Shown here piece after piece: positions 15,936 through 24,448 of a stretch of 40,128 nucleotides of DNA. The notes beneath the pieces are model-generated. The model was not told the origin of the DNA. It worked only from the letters and a program-made list of their open reading frames with translations, and searched no databases. The position numbers and the translations under genes are program-made. This stretch comes from Mesorhizobium sp. LNHC252B00 (GTDB taxonomy: Bacteria; Pseudomonadota; Alphaproteobacteria; Rhizobiales; Rhizobiaceae): the NCBI RefSeq assembly GCF_000502955.1, contig NZ_AYWO01000012.1, forward strand, positions 109,059 through 149,186, written 5' to 3'. Numbering within the stretch: position 1 is the first letter of the stretch; each line of letters begins with the position of its first letter.

Positions 15936-16188
15936 TTAGGTTTTCGGCGCCCCGCAGCGTCCCTTGAGAACAGCGATCTCGATTGCCTCCCGACATGGAC
16001 GCGACTGGCACACCAGAAAGACACTCAACGCATCACCCGTGGCAGCCTCGTTCTGCTGGCTTGATATGAGGGCAAGGCGCTGCCTTTCGGCCTCGGTGCA
16101 GGGGCCGGAATTTGGAATCCCTGTCTGGCGGTGTGGCGCATCCCGCGAGACTGGCCAGCACCGATATTATCAATACAGTACGTTTCAC
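15936..16188 (-). pseudogene. Frameshifted small lipoprotein gene
   Basis: From a GTG at 16188 the sequence reads MKRTVLIISVLASLAGCATP, a clear lipoprotein signal with lipobox LAGC. That frame then soon meets a stop (GCHG*). The next frame over carries protein-like sequence from about PNSGPCTEAERQRLALIS to a stop at 15936, with cysteine pairs (CQSRPC) and the end GRCGAPKT. The two halves together are 253 bases, one more than a multiple of three, so a single-base indel near 16100-16130 splits one gene of about 83 residues. It is either a pseudogene or a sequencing error. Confidence 0.6.
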
Positions 16189-16534
16189 AATTCCCCCACT
16201 TTTCAATAAAACCTATCCGCCGACAACATTGCGCGGCGCGTGACATTGCACAAGTATTCGGCGAAGCGTCATACACGACTATTTTTGACAACCTGCGCTG
16301 ATATCCGTCGCTCTGAACGGCCGTTGGGATTGTAAATGGCGTTGCTTGTGACAGGGCGATGATCGCGTTAAGGCGTACCTTGTGTGGCTGCCCGAGCGGC
16401 CGCGCATGCTTGCCGCGAGCGCCCGGCCCGAGCTGTCAGGAACCACCGTTTCGCCGCTCAACCACCCCTCCGCATTAACCATTCGTTAACCATTCCCTCG
16501 CTAGCGTTTACCTCTCAGTAAGGATTCGCCAGCC
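16189..16534. other. minC upstream region
   Basis: No gene was found in these 346 bases. The right end holds the CtrA-type site (listed separately) and the likely promoter of minCDE. The left part returns from the AT-rich block to GC-rich sequence. Confidence 0.6.
16475..16490 (+). promoter_or_regulatory. CtrA binding site upstream of minC
   Basis: TTAACCATTCGTTAAC contains TTAA-N7-TTAA(C), the full consensus for the alphaproteobacterial cell-cycle regulator CtrA, 45 bases upstream of the minC start. Control of minCDE by CtrA is established in Sinorhizobium meliloti, so this match is expected to be functional. Confidence 0.75.
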
Positions 16535-17347
16535 GTGACTTTTGCCGCTCCCCTCGAGGCCAAATCCATTCGCTTTCGTGCCCGTTCCTTCGTCGCTTTC
16601 ACGCTGACTCCGGAAGATCCCTTGGCGGCCTGGCTGGAGGGGCTGGATCACTGGATCGGCAACTCGCCGGGCTATTTTTCCGGGCGGCCGGTGCTGCTGG
16701 ATTTGAACACGCTGAAGCCGCAGCCCAGCGATATCGCGGGGCTGGTGGCGGAGCTTGGTACGCGCGGCATCCGCATCTATGCCATCGAGCTCGAAGGGGC
16801 TTCGCTGGGCGCCGAATTGCCGCCGGTGCTGGTCGGCGCCAAGGAGGCGACGACGGATGGCCTGCTGCCCGGCCGCAAGGCGCGGGAGGATGTTTCCGGC
16901 AGATCGGAGGGCAAGGCCGAGGGCAGGGCGCCTGAAGCCGGCCCGGACAACGACAAGGCCGGCAAGGCTGGCGCAAGCAAGGTGGACGAAAGCGAGCCTC
17001 AGCTTGCGCAGGAAGTTTCGGGCACGCTGATGATCAAGGCGCCGATCCGCTCCGGCCAGGCGATCGTGCATCCGCATGGCGATGTCATCGTGCTGGGATC
17101 GGTCGCGTCCGGCTCTGAGATCATCGCGGCGGGCTCGATCCATGTCTACGGCACGCTGCGCGGGCGCGCTTCGGCTGGTGCGCTGGGCAACAAGGGCGCG
17201 CGCATCTTCTGCCGCAAGAACGAGGCGGAGCTGCTGGCGATCGACGGCTGGTACGTCACCGCCGAGGAGATGGAAGGCATTTCGCGCGGCAAGCCGGTGC
17301 AGGCGTTTCTCGACGGAGAGGGCCTGCGCGTCGCGACGCTGAGCTGA
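16535..17347 (+). CDS. minC: Septum site-determining protein MinC
   Basis: A 270-residue inhibitor of FtsZ ring assembly that works with MinD at the membrane. The N-terminal FtsZ-inhibiting domain spans about 1-105. A long charged, alanine/glycine/lysine-rich linker follows (about 110-160). The conserved C-terminal MinD-binding beta-helix domain (about 165-270) includes GQAIVHPHGDVIVLGSVASG, GSIHVYGTLRGRASAG and GARIFC. The start is a GTG after TAAGGATTCGCCAGCC; an upstream ATG is not available in frame. It is the first gene of minCDE, preceded by a CtrA-type box. The linker is longer than in E. coli MinC. Confidence 0.95.
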   Translation: MTFAAPLEAKSIRFRARSFVAFTLTPEDPLAAWLEGLDHWIGNSPGYFSGRPVLLDLNTLKPQPSDIAGLVAELGTRGIRIYAIELEGASLGAELPPVLVGAKEATTDGLLPGRKAREDVSGRSEGKAEGRAPEAGPDNDKAGKAGASKVDESEPQLAQEVSGTLMIKAPIRSGQAIVHPHGDVIVLGSVASGSEIIAAGSIHVYGTLRGRASAGALGNKGARIFCRKNEAELLAIDGWYVTAEEMEGISRGKPVQAFLDGEGLRVATLS

Positions 17348-17410
17348 CATTCGATAATGGGACGGCCGTTGGCCGTGCTGACATTCGACAATGGGGCGGC
17401 CGTTGGCCGC
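17343..17410. repeat. 34-bp tandem repeat between minC and minD
   Basis: Units 17343-17376 and 17377-17410 match at 31 of 34 positions. The first unit includes the minC stop codon (17345-17347), so a local duplication has lengthened the minC-minD spacer to 96 bases. Each unit contains the palindrome-like CGGCCGTTGGCCG. Its effect on minD translation is unknown. Confidence 0.85.
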
Positions 17411-17443
17411 CCGGCAAGAACACACAACAACGGAGGCTTTTTC

Positions 17444-18259
17444 ATGGGCAAGGTAGTGGTGGTCACCTCGGGCAAGGGGGGCGTCGGCAAGACGACCTCG
17501 ACGGCGGCCCTCGGGGCGGCCGTGGCCAAGACCGGCAAGAAGGTGGCGCTTGTCGATTTCGACGTCGGCCTGCGCAATCTCGACCTGATCATGGGCGCAG
17601 AGCGGCGCGTGGTGTTCGACCTCGTCAACGTCATCCAGGGCACGGCGAAACTCTCGCAGGCGCTGATCCGCGACAAGAGGGTGGATACCCTGTTCCTGCT
17701 GCCGGCCTCGCAGACGCGCGACAAGGATGCGCTGACCGAGCAGGGCGTCGGCGAAGTCATCGACAAGCTGCGCTCGGTGTTCGACTACGTGTTCTGCGAC
17801 AGCCCGGCCGGTATCGAGCGCGGCGCGCAACTCGCCATGCGCTTTGCCGACGAGGCGGTCATCGTCACCAACCCGGAAGTGTCGTCCGTGCGCGATTCCG
17901 ATCGCATCATCGGCCTGCTCGACGCCCGCACCATGAAGGCCGAGCAGGGCGAGCAGATCGCCAAGCACGTGCTGGTCACGCGCTATGACGCGGCACGCGC
18001 TTCGCGTGGCGAAATGCTGTCCATCGACGACGTGCTGGAAATCCTGTCGGTGCCGCTGCTCGGCATCATTCCCGAGAGCCAGGACGTGCTGCGCGCCTCC
18101 AACCTCGGTTCGCCGGTGACGCTTTCGGAGCCGCTCAACACCGCGGCCCGCGCCTATCTCGACGCCGCCAGGCGGCTCGAGGGCGAGGAATTGCCTGTTA
18201 TCGTGCCCTTCGAACGCAAGGGTTTCCTCGATCGTCTTTTGGGAAGGAGGGCGGCATGA
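17444..18259 (+). CDS. minD: Septum site-determining ATPase MinD
   Basis: A 271-residue membrane-cycling ATPase that recruits MinC and responds to MinE. The deviant Walker A motif GKGGVGKTT is at residues 10-18, Walker B-like [11 protein letters not shown] follows near 42-52, and the C-terminal amphipathic membrane-targeting helix is FLDRLLGRR. The start was chosen at the ATG after CGGAGG, giving the standard [13 protein letters not shown]; the frame is open 29 codons further into the tandem repeat. Its stop overlaps the minE start (ATGA). Confidence 0.97.
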   Translation: MGKVVVVTSGKGGVGKTTSTAALGAAVAKTGKKVALVDFDVGLRNLDLIMGAERRVVFDLVNVIQGTAKLSQALIRDKRVDTLFLLPASQTRDKDALTEQGVGEVIDKLRSVFDYVFCDSPAGIERGAQLAMRFADEAVIVTNPEVSSVRDSDRIIGLLDARTMKAEQGEQIAKHVLVTRYDAARASRGEMLSIDDVLEILSVPLLGIIPESQDVLRASNLGSPVTLSEPLNTAARAYLDAARRLEGEELPVIVPFERKGFLDRLLGRRAA

Positions 18260-18528
18260 ACCTGCTCGACATCTTCAAGCGGCGCTCCAGCGCGCCGGTG
18301 GCGCGCGAGCGGCTGCAAGTGCTGCTCGCCTACGAGCGCCGCAACCGCAGCCAGCCCGACCTCGTCTCCATCCTGCGCGAGGAGATCATGGCCGTCATCG
18401 CCAAGCACGTGCAGATCGACCAGGATTACATCCAGGTCTCGATGGACCGCGGCGAGACCATGTCGACGCTGGAAATCGACATCCAGATCCCCAACAAGAG
18501 CGCCGTGGCGCTGGCCATGGCGGGGTGA
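18256..18528 (+). CDS. minE: Cell division topological specificity factor MinE
   Basis: A 90-residue protein that stimulates MinD ATPase and confines MinC/MinD to the poles. It opens [10 protein letters not shown] (membrane-targeting helix), followed by the MinD-interacting [15 protein letters not shown] segment (about 17-33), then the dimerising topological domain with [16 protein letters not shown] and the [13 protein letters not shown] strand. Length and motif order are standard. It overlaps minD by 4 bases and closes the operon. Confidence 0.97.
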   Translation: MNLLDIFKRRSSAPVARERLQVLLAYERRNRSQPDLVSILREEIMAVIAKHVQIDQDYIQVSMDRGETMSTLEIDIQIPNKSAVALAMAG

Positions 18529-18537
18529 CTTAGCAAG

Positions 18538-18753
18538 ACTTGGGTTCCTCGCCCCCGCAAAGCGGGGGAGAGGTGCCTCGCGCAGCGAGGCGGAGAGGGG
18601 GCAGCGCGACGCTGGCAGGTTCCCTCTGAATTCATTGAAGTCGAGCCATCCCCCCGCTCCGTCTCGGGCTTCGCCCGAGCCACCTTGCCGGGGCGAGCCA
18701 CGGGTCTCGCCCGTCCTTCGGACCCCCCACTCCGGGGGGCGAGGAACCCAAGT
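18538..18753. repeat. 216-bp multi-hairpin element with terminal inverted repeats
   Basis: An 18-bp sequence, ACTTGGGTTCCTCGCCCC at 18538-18555, is repeated perfectly inverted at 18736-18753. Between them lie smaller hairpins: CCCCG-CAAAG-CGGGG, GCCTCGC-GCA-GCGAGGC, CTCGGGC-TTC-GCCCGAG and GGGTCTCGCCC-like arms. There is no open frame with protein features. It starts 10 bases after minE and may end that operon's transcript. The layout resembles a non-autonomous intergenic repeat. Confidence 0.75.
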
Positions 18754-18926
18754 TCTGCAAGGCCAGCGCCGACACCCGCGCATTGTCGCTCGCGGCGCCC
18801 AAGCCCAAAATGTCCTGCATTAACCTTCGTTGCGACGGGGGCTTCCCCTACGCAATCGGCGGATGTAAGGATATATTAGGAATTTGTTAAGTTTCCAGTC
18901 GAGGTGTGCGTAAGGGGAGTTCGGCC
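18754..18926. other. Upstream region of the coiled-coil gene
   Basis: Together with the repeat element this makes a gene-free stretch of about 400 bases after minE. It contains a near-CtrA site, TTAG-N7-TTAA at 18876-18890, differing at one base from the TTAA-N7-TTAA seen before minC. It lies 36 bases upstream of the next ATG. Confidence 0.4.
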
Positions 18927-20396
18927 ATGAACTTCAGAGGCCTGATCAAGCGTGCTGAAGAGGTAGACAAAGCAGTTCAGGACCTGCAGGTCGCATTGGC
19001 GGATCAGGACCTGCAGATCGAATTGGCGGACGCGCTGGACGCAAGTCTGGATGCCGAAGAGCTGGCACCGCCAAAAAGCCAAGATGTCCCTACCGCGGAC
19101 ACTGACGACCCGCCACCCGAGGCCAATGCTGCAAACGCGGACAGTTCCGACGATACGGACAGTGCCGAAAACGGGCCACGACTGACGCCTCATACCCAGA
19201 CCCGACTTGCCGCATTGAGTGCCTTTGAAGGGCTCTTCCATGACGCCAGGGATTATCTGGAGGAGATCAACGACAAGCTGTCGGAGATCGGGACCTCACA
19301 CCATCTGACGCGCGAATTCCTCAACATCCTCCACAACGACATTCTTCGCGCCAACGAGCTGGAGCTTACAAATGCCAGCCTGGCCGCCGAACAAAGAACG
19401 CTGGCGGAAAAGCTGCACGACACGGTGAGAAAGCTGCGCGAGCGTGAGGGCGCCTTCGAAGTGCTGCAACAGCGCGAGACAAGCCTGGTTCAGGACAGGG
19501 AGGCGCTTCGTGCGGCGCTTGCCGCGACAAGGCTGGAACTCGTGGAGACAGCCAATGCGAACGCAAAACGCGAGGCGGAGTTCGGCGACATCGCCAAGCG
19601 GCTGACCGGCAGAACGGTCGAGGCCAACAGGCGCTTGCGCGAGAGCAAGATGCTGCGGGAAAAGCATGTCAAGCTGTCGATCGAGCTCGACAAGGCGCTG
19701 AAGCGGGAATCCCAGGCGCGCCACAGGCTCGACGAACTCTCGACGATCCATGCCAGCGAAGCAGCGCGGCTTGCCGAGTTGCTGGCCGCGCTCGGCAAGA
19801 GCGAGAAAGAGGAGATGCGGCTCCAGAAGTCGCTTGAGGCCGCGCAGGCGAAGCTGTCGGAAACCACCGAAGCGGCGCGCCTGATGGAAGGCGACAAGGA
19901 AGCCGAGCTGGCTCGCAGCCAGGCGGAAATACGCGGCTTGGGTTCGGAGATCCAGAACCTGCAGTCGCGACTGGAGCAAACCTCGAACGAGAACAGCGAG
20001 GCCGCCAGCGAGATCGCCAGGCTCAAGAGCGAATTGAACGACACCCTGGCCGAAAAGAAAATCGCCGATGAAAGGTTGTCCGCTCTCAACCATGAGAACG
20101 AAAACGACAAGCAGAGCCTTTCGAAAGTGAACGCCAATCTTTCACAGCTTGCGCTGCAACAGGCATCTGAACAGATACAGTTCGACGTCCAGAGGCAGGA
20201 ATGCGAGGACCTCAAGGCCGAAATCGCCTCGCTCAATGCGCGGATCAAGGAATTGCTGCCTTACGAGCGGCTCCACAAGGCGACGAGCGCCAGGCCGCGC
20301 GAGGCCGAGGTGGTCGAGATTGGCGGCGTCGTGGCGGAGAAGGCACGTGCAGCGGGCAGGCGGCGCATCCGCAGAAATCTCCGCGCCTCGACGTAG
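18927..20396 (+). CDS. Long coiled-coil protein
   Basis: A 489-residue protein of unknown function. Residues 1-45 include a 9-residue tandem repeat (QDLQVALAD/QDLQIELAD), residues 48-85 are an acidic Pro/Asp/Ala-rich linker, and about 95-430 form an almost continuous coiled coil rich in Ala, Glu, Leu, Arg and Lys with few prolines. The C-terminus is basic (AAGRRRIRRNLR). There is no signal peptide or transmembrane helix. It resembles bacterial intermediate-filament-like or polar scaffold proteins in general shape, but coiled coils cannot be assigned by similarity alone. It follows minCDE on the same strand and faces the glycan operon, so it may relate to division/polarity or to envelope assembly. 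An in-frame GTG at 18906 is an alternative start. Confidence 0.8.
   Translation: MNFRGLIKRAEEVDKAVQDLQVALADQDLQIELADALDASLDAEELAPPKSQDVPTADTDDPPPEANAANADSSDDTDSAENGPRLTPHTQTRLAALSAFEGLFHDARDYLEEINDKLSEIGTSHHLTREFLNILHNDILRANELELTNASLAAEQRTLAEKLHDTVRKLREREGAFEVLQQRETSLVQDREALRAALAATRLELVETANANAKREAEFGDIAKRLTGRTVEANRRLRESKMLREKHVKLSIELDKALKRESQARHRLDELSTIHASEAARLAELLAALGKSEKEEMRLQKSLEAAQAKLSETTEAARLMEGDKEAELARSQAEIRGLGSEIQNLQSRLEQTSNENSEAASEIARLKSELNDTLAEKKIADERLSALNHENENDKQSLSKVNANLSQLALQQASEQIQFDVQRQECEDLKAEIASLNARIKELLPYERLHKATSARPREAEVVEIGGVVAEKARAAGRRRIRRNLRAST
18978..19031 (+). repeat. 27-bp in-frame tandem repeat in the coiled-coil gene
   Basis: Units 18978-19004 and 19005-19031 encode QDLQVALAD and QDLQIELAD. 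The near-identity at DNA level points to a recent in-frame duplication that adds about one heptad-plus to the N-terminal helix. Confidence 0.8.
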
Positions 20397-20457
20397 CGCA
20401 ATTCAAAGCGCGCCGGGTTGAAACGGATGCACGCGACGCGCTTCAAGCTCTTGTTTT

Positions 20458-20507
20458 GATGCATGTCATTGGCCCAAACCGCTCGGCACTTTGGGGTGAC
20501 ATGCATC
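20458..20507. repeat. Palindromic intergenic element at the end of the ABC exporter gene
   Basis: GATGCATGTCA (20458-20468) pairs perfectly with TGACATGCATC (20497-20507), with an inner CCCAAA/TTTGGG stem. I recognise this as similar to a palindrome common between rhizobial genes. It overlaps the first two bases of the ABC transporter stop codon and lies between convergent genes, so it could act as a bidirectional 3' end. Confidence 0.65.
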
Positions 20508-22290
20508 AGTCGAGCGGTCCGTGCTGGTAAAGCTCGTCCATGCTGAGCGATGCGAGGGCGCCGAAAGGCGCCTGCTTTTTCACACGGCCGGCGCTCAGGA
20601 TCACCACGTCGTCGCAGAACGAGATGGTGCTGTGATGGTGGCTGATGACGATAGTCGTGCGGCGGCCGGCTCTCGACTTCAGGGTCTCGACGATGGCCGC
20701 TTCCGACAGTCCGTCCACCGCATTGGTGGCTTCGTCCAGGATGAGGAGATCGGGATCGCGCACCAGCGCCCTGGCGAGCGCGATCCGCTGCCTCTGTCCC
20801 GCCGAGAGGTTGATGCCCCTGTAGCCAACGAGCGTATCGTAACCCTCAGGAAGCCGTTCGATGAATTCATGTGCTTCGGCCAGTCTTGCGGCGCGCTCGG
20901 CGTCGCCAGCCGTGGCTGCCTCCTGGCCGTAGATTATGTTTTCAAAAATGCTGCCATCGACCAGTTCCAGCTCCTGGCTGGCGAGGGCGATGTGCCGGCG
21001 CCACTGGCTGGCGTCGATCCGGTCGAGGTGTGATCCATCGACGAGAATCCTGCCGGTGTCCGGTTCCACGAAGCGGCAGAGGAGATTGACGATCGTCGTC
21101 TTGCCGGCGCCCGAGCGGCCGATCAGCGCCGTCGAGCGGCCACTGCGGATTTCGAACGTCGCCGAATGCAGCACCACTTCACGCCGGTCCGTGCCGGAAT
21201 AGGTGAACGTCACATCATCGAACTTGATGCCTTGGTGCAACCCGTGGAACGGCCCGTCGCCTTGCGGCGGCCCGGGCTTGCCGGCGGGATCCAGCATCCA
21301 CGCCACCTCCTCGAGCGATCCGCTCAGGCCCTGCAGCTGGCTCCACGACCCTTGCAGGGCCCGCATGTGCGGCTGCAGCCTGTAGAGCAGTATGACGAAC
21401 GCGATGATCAGCGGAAAACTCACCTGCGCCAGCCAGGCGCCGATCACCACCGCCAGGAACAGAATGGCGTGGAGAACCTCCGTCAGCGGCGGCAACGCCC
21501 CCTGGCGCACTAGCAGTGCGAAAGAGGCGCGGCGAACCGCATCGGACGCCGTATCGAATATCGCCTTTTCCCGGCTCTCCTGTCCGAAAATGCGGATCAG
21601 GCGTCCGGCATGCACCAGGTGGAGCATCTGCGAGGCGAGGTGGCTGTTGCGCGAGGCGACGCTGCGGCTGGGCTCTTTCAGATTGGCCGAGAGGATGGCG
21701 TGCGCGATCTGGACGAGCGCCAGTCCGATCGTGACCAACAGCGTCATGCGCCACGAAAGAAGCAGCAGAAAAGCCAACAGGATGATGGCGGCCGATGCGC
21801 TGACGATGGCCGACAGCATGATCTGGATCGCATCCGACGCCCGCCAGGATTCGTTGGAGATGATGTTGAGCAGCCGTCCGGGACTCTGCCGCAGGAAGAA
21901 TGGATAGCCGACCCGCAAGAGCTGCTCCGACAACGCGCTGCGGATCGAATGGCTCGCCTTGCCATAGATGAAGGTCGTGAGCAGCGTGTTGGCGAAGGCG
22001 AAAACGTTCTTCAGGATGATCGAGCCGAGGATGGCGATCGAAATGACAACAAGCCGGTCGCGCTCGCTCAAGCCCGATCCGACGTGCTGGAGGACCGCCG
22101 AGAACCCACCCATTCCCGGCGCCTCCCCGTGTCCCATGATGATACCCAGCAACGGGATGATCAGACCGATGCCGAAGCCTTCGAGGACGGCGCTGACCAG
22201 GCCGAGACCCACCACGGCCGGAAGCAGGCGCAGTTGCCGCTTTCCGAACGCCCGGAACAGCATCGGCAGGCTTGGCGGTAGCAACGGCAT
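20506..22290 (-). CDS. ABC transporter, fused permease-ATPase (MsbA-like exporter)
   Basis: A 594-residue half-transporter. The N-terminal membrane domain has about six helices (roughly 20-320). The nucleotide-binding domain follows (about 345-590), with Walker A GRSGAGKTT, signature LSAGQRQRIALARA, Walker B LLILDEATN and the switch histidine in VISHHHS. It probably exports a lipid-linked glycan or glycoconjugate, given that the same operon encodes two glycosyltransferases and an acyltransferase. It begins 9 bases after the preceding glycosyltransferase gene and is the last gene. Substrate is inferred from context only. Confidence 0.92.
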   Translation of the reverse strand: MPLLPPSLPMLFRAFGKRQLRLLPAVVGLGLVSAVLEGFGIGLIIPLLGIIMGHGEAPGMGGFSAVLQHVGSGLSERDRLVVISIAILGSIILKNVFAFANTLLTTFIYGKASHSIRSALSEQLLRVGYPFFLRQSPGRLLNIISNESWRASDAIQIMLSAIVSASAAIILLAFLLLLSWRMTLLVTIGLALVQIAHAILSANLKEPSRSVASRNSHLASQMLHLVHAGRLIRIFGQESREKAIFDTASDAVRRASFALLVRQGALPPLTEVLHAILFLAVVIGAWLAQVSFPLIIAFVILLYRLQPHMRALQGSWSQLQGLSGSLEEVAWMLDPAGKPGPPQGDGPFHGLHQGIKFDDVTFTYSGTDRREVVLHSATFEIRSGRSTALIGRSGAGKTTIVNLLCRFVEPDTGRILVDGSHLDRIDASQWRRHIALASQELELVDGSIFENIIYGQEAATAGDAERAARLAEAHEFIERLPEGYDTLVGYRGINLSAGQRQRIALARALVRDPDLLILDEATNAVDGLSEAAIVETLKSRAGRRTTIVISHHHSTISFCDDVVILSAGRVKKQAPFGALASLSMDELYQHGPLD

Positions 22291-22299
22291 TATAGCGTT

Positions 22300-23337
22300 T
22301 CACCTCGCCTGGGCATTGGCTTGCTGGTCTTGCCGCAGCGGCTCGGCCTGCGGCCGTCTTGCCAGCAGAAGAACCGCGAATTTGGCCGCTCCGAGCAAAT
22401 TCATGGCGACGATCGGCCAGTGCGGCAGATTGAGTTCACGATCGAAGACAGGCCCGCCCGCCAGTTCCCGCAATGCGCCTCTCGCCGCCCAGTAGAAATG
22501 ACGAAGCAGCCAGGGCGCATGGAGAACATGTTTCAGGCAGAGCCCGCCATTGCCGAGACTGTAGTCGCGGTGAAGCTTTTCGATGGATCCGCGATCCCGC
22601 CGGCCGTGATGATGGAATATCGTCATATCAGGGACATACTCGACCGCGAAACCGAGCAACACCGCTCGCACAAGGTAATCGGTATCCTCCGCCGCCCGCA
22701 ATGGCGCGCCCGCGCCGAAGCGTTCATCGAAATCGCCGATACGGGCCGCGACATCGCGGTGCATCGTCATGTTGCAGCCCAGTACAAAACCGCCGGGATG
22801 AACATCCGGCGTCAGCCGCTCGCGCACACGCGACCGCTTGATCGTGAACGGCAGATCCCTGGGATCGCCAAGCTCGACTCGGCCTCCCCGGATGAGCCAT
22901 TTTTCCCCGGACGCATAATGTCGCTCCAGATCGCGCAAATAGTCGCAATCGACCGCGCAATCATCGTCGACGAAGACCAGCACGCGGCCGCGCGCGCGCC
23001 TCAGCCCGGCGTTGCGGGCAGCCGCCAATCCGGGGCGCGGCTCGCAAATGGCCGTGAAGGGAACATCCGACAGTTCGGCGATGCTGGCCAGGTGTTCGGC
23101 CGTGCGGTCGCTCGAACCGTTGTCGACAACCACGAGTTCAGCCGCGAAGCTGGCATAGGCGCGGCACGCGGCCTGCACCGACTTGATGCAGGCCTCGAGC
23201 ACTGCGACACGGTTGCGCGTACAGATGATGAAGCTGACCTGCGGCGGCGAGCGTTCCGGGCGGGGAACGGCCGGAGCGACGCCAAGCGCAGCCGACGAAC
23301 GATCGCGCTGCAGGGGCTGGTTGGCTTTGACGGTCAT
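22300..23337 (-). CDS. Family 2 glycosyltransferase
   Basis: A 345-residue GT-A fold transferase. It has SFIICTRNR at the nucleotide-binding strand (about 35-43), VVVDNGSSD, the metal-binding FVDDDC and the acceptor-side acidic ED in AEDTDYLVR (near 215). A hydrophobic stretch near the C-terminus (WPIVAMNLLGAAKFAVLLLA) may bind the membrane. The start follows AGAGGA, 4 bases after the stop of the other glycosyltransferase gene. It probably adds a sugar to a surface glycan whose identity cannot be read from sequence. Confidence 0.9.
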   Translation of the reverse strand: MTVKANQPLQRDRSSAALGVAPAVPRPERSPPQVSFIICTRNRVAVLEACIKSVQAACRAYASFAAELVVVDNGSSDRTAEHLASIAELSDVPFTAICEPRPGLAAARNAGLRRARGRVLVFVDDDCAVDCDYLRDLERHYASGEKWLIRGGRVELGDPRDLPFTIKRSRVRERLTPDVHPGGFVLGCNMTMHRDVAARIGDFDERFGAGAPLRAAEDTDYLVRAVLLGFAVEYVPDMTIFHHHGRRDRGSIEKLHRDYSLGNGGLCLKHVLHAPWLLRHFYWAARGALRELAGGPVFDRELNLPHWPIVAMNLLGAAKFAVLLLARRPQAEPLRQDQQANAQAR

Positions 23338-23341
23338 TCCT

Positions 23342-24448
23342 CTAACTCAACCGATAAGGTGCCAAAACCGCAGCAGCAGGAGCGGATTTGAAGAAGTATG
23401 CCAAGGCGTCTGCCTGCCTGCTGGCCGACAGCGAAGCAAGGCTGAGCCAGGGCGCCCAGGTGCCGGGACGCAGCGCATATTGCTCGCGGCGCCGGATGAC
23501 GTTCCACTTCGCGGTCCGCGTCAGCAATTCGTGCGTCAGCGGGGGCTGCTTTTCGTCGGCGACGAGCTGGTAGAGAAAATAGAACAGGTTGAGCGCGCCG
23601 GCCTCGAAGCTTGGCCGGGTCGCGGCGGGCAGGGAGCAAATCTCCTCCTCCAGCTGGAGGATGAAGTTGGCCGCACGGGCAACCGTATCGTGGCTGACGG
23701 CATCGCCGATGTCGCGCAAGTCCTGCGTTGCTTCCGCGAGGCCCTCGCGCTCCAGGTTCTCGGCGACGATCCGCAAATGCGTCCTGCGCATCTCATTGAT
23801 GTGCCGGCTGGTCACGCTTTCCTGATGGACGCGGTAGATGAGCAGGTTCTCGGGCATCATGGCCGCTGGGTAACGGCCGGCCAGCCGCCTGAAAAGATCG
23901 AAATCCTCGGCGTGCCTGTAGGCCTGGTCGTAGTGGAGATCATCGTCGTCGATGACCTCCCTGTTGTAGACGACCGTCGGATGCATGAAGATCGTGAAGA
24001 ACTTTGCCAGTATAGGGATGCGGCCGAGCTGGAACACCGGATCGGGCTTGCCCCTGGCGATGCGGCCGCGGATCAACATGTCGACGCCGGCGCCGCAGAA
24101 GCCGAGTTCGGGCCGCCGCTCAAACAGCGCCACCTGGCGCGACAAGCGCCAGGGATAGGCGACATCGTCGGCGTCCATCCGCGCGACCAATTCGCCCCGG
24201 GCGAGCGCCAGCCCTTCGTTGAGCGTCGCGACGAGGCCACGGTTTTCGCGCGAGATGATCGAGATGCGGCTGTCGGCCTTCTGGTATCGCTCGAGGATCT
24301 CGAGGGAATTGTCGGTCGACCCGTCATCGATCGTGACGATCTCCAGGCGGCCGTAATCCTGCCGCAGGATGCTTCCCAGCGCGGCGGCGAGATAGGGCCC
24401 GGCATTGTAGACCGGCAGCAGCACGGAGACGAGCGGCGCGGCGGTCAT
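23342..24448 (-). CDS. Family 2 glycosyltransferase
   Basis: A 368-residue transferase. The start was placed at MTAAPLVSVLLPVYNAG because it overlaps the acyltransferase stop by 4 bases (ATGA) and gives the canonical N-terminal strand; the longer open frame upstream is a shadow of the acyltransferase. Motifs are VSVLLPVYNAG, IVTIDDGSTDNSLEIL, ARMDADD (DxD-type metal site) and HAEDFDLFRRL. The C-terminal third (about 260-368) is helical and not a known catalytic domain. It acts in the same glycan operon as its neighbour. Confidence 0.92.
   Translation of the reverse strand: MTAAPLVSVLLPVYNAGPYLAAALGSILRQDYGRLEIVTIDDGSTDNSLEILERYQKADSRISIISRENRGLVATLNEGLALARGELVARMDADDVAYPWRLSRQVALFERRPELGFCGAGVDMLIRGRIARGKPDPVFQLGRIPILAKFFTIFMHPTVVYNREVIDDDDLHYDQAYRHAEDFDLFRRLAGRYPAAMMPENLLIYRVHQESVTSRHINEMRRTHLRIVAENLEREGLAEATQDLRDIGDAVSHDTVARAANFILQLEEEICSLPAATRPSFEAGALNLFYFLYQLVADEKQPPLTHELLTRTAKWNVIRRREQYALRPGTWAPWLSLASLSASRQADALAYFFKSAPAAAVLAPYRLS

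Noticed and set aside
16025..16291. An 88-codon minus-strand frame over the lipoprotein pseudogene
   Set aside because: It is the third frame of that region; the lipobox and mature-protein signals are in the other two frames.
16508..17968. A 486-codon minus-strand frame across minC and minD
   Set aside because: It is antisense shadow of two certain genes and shows no protein family features.
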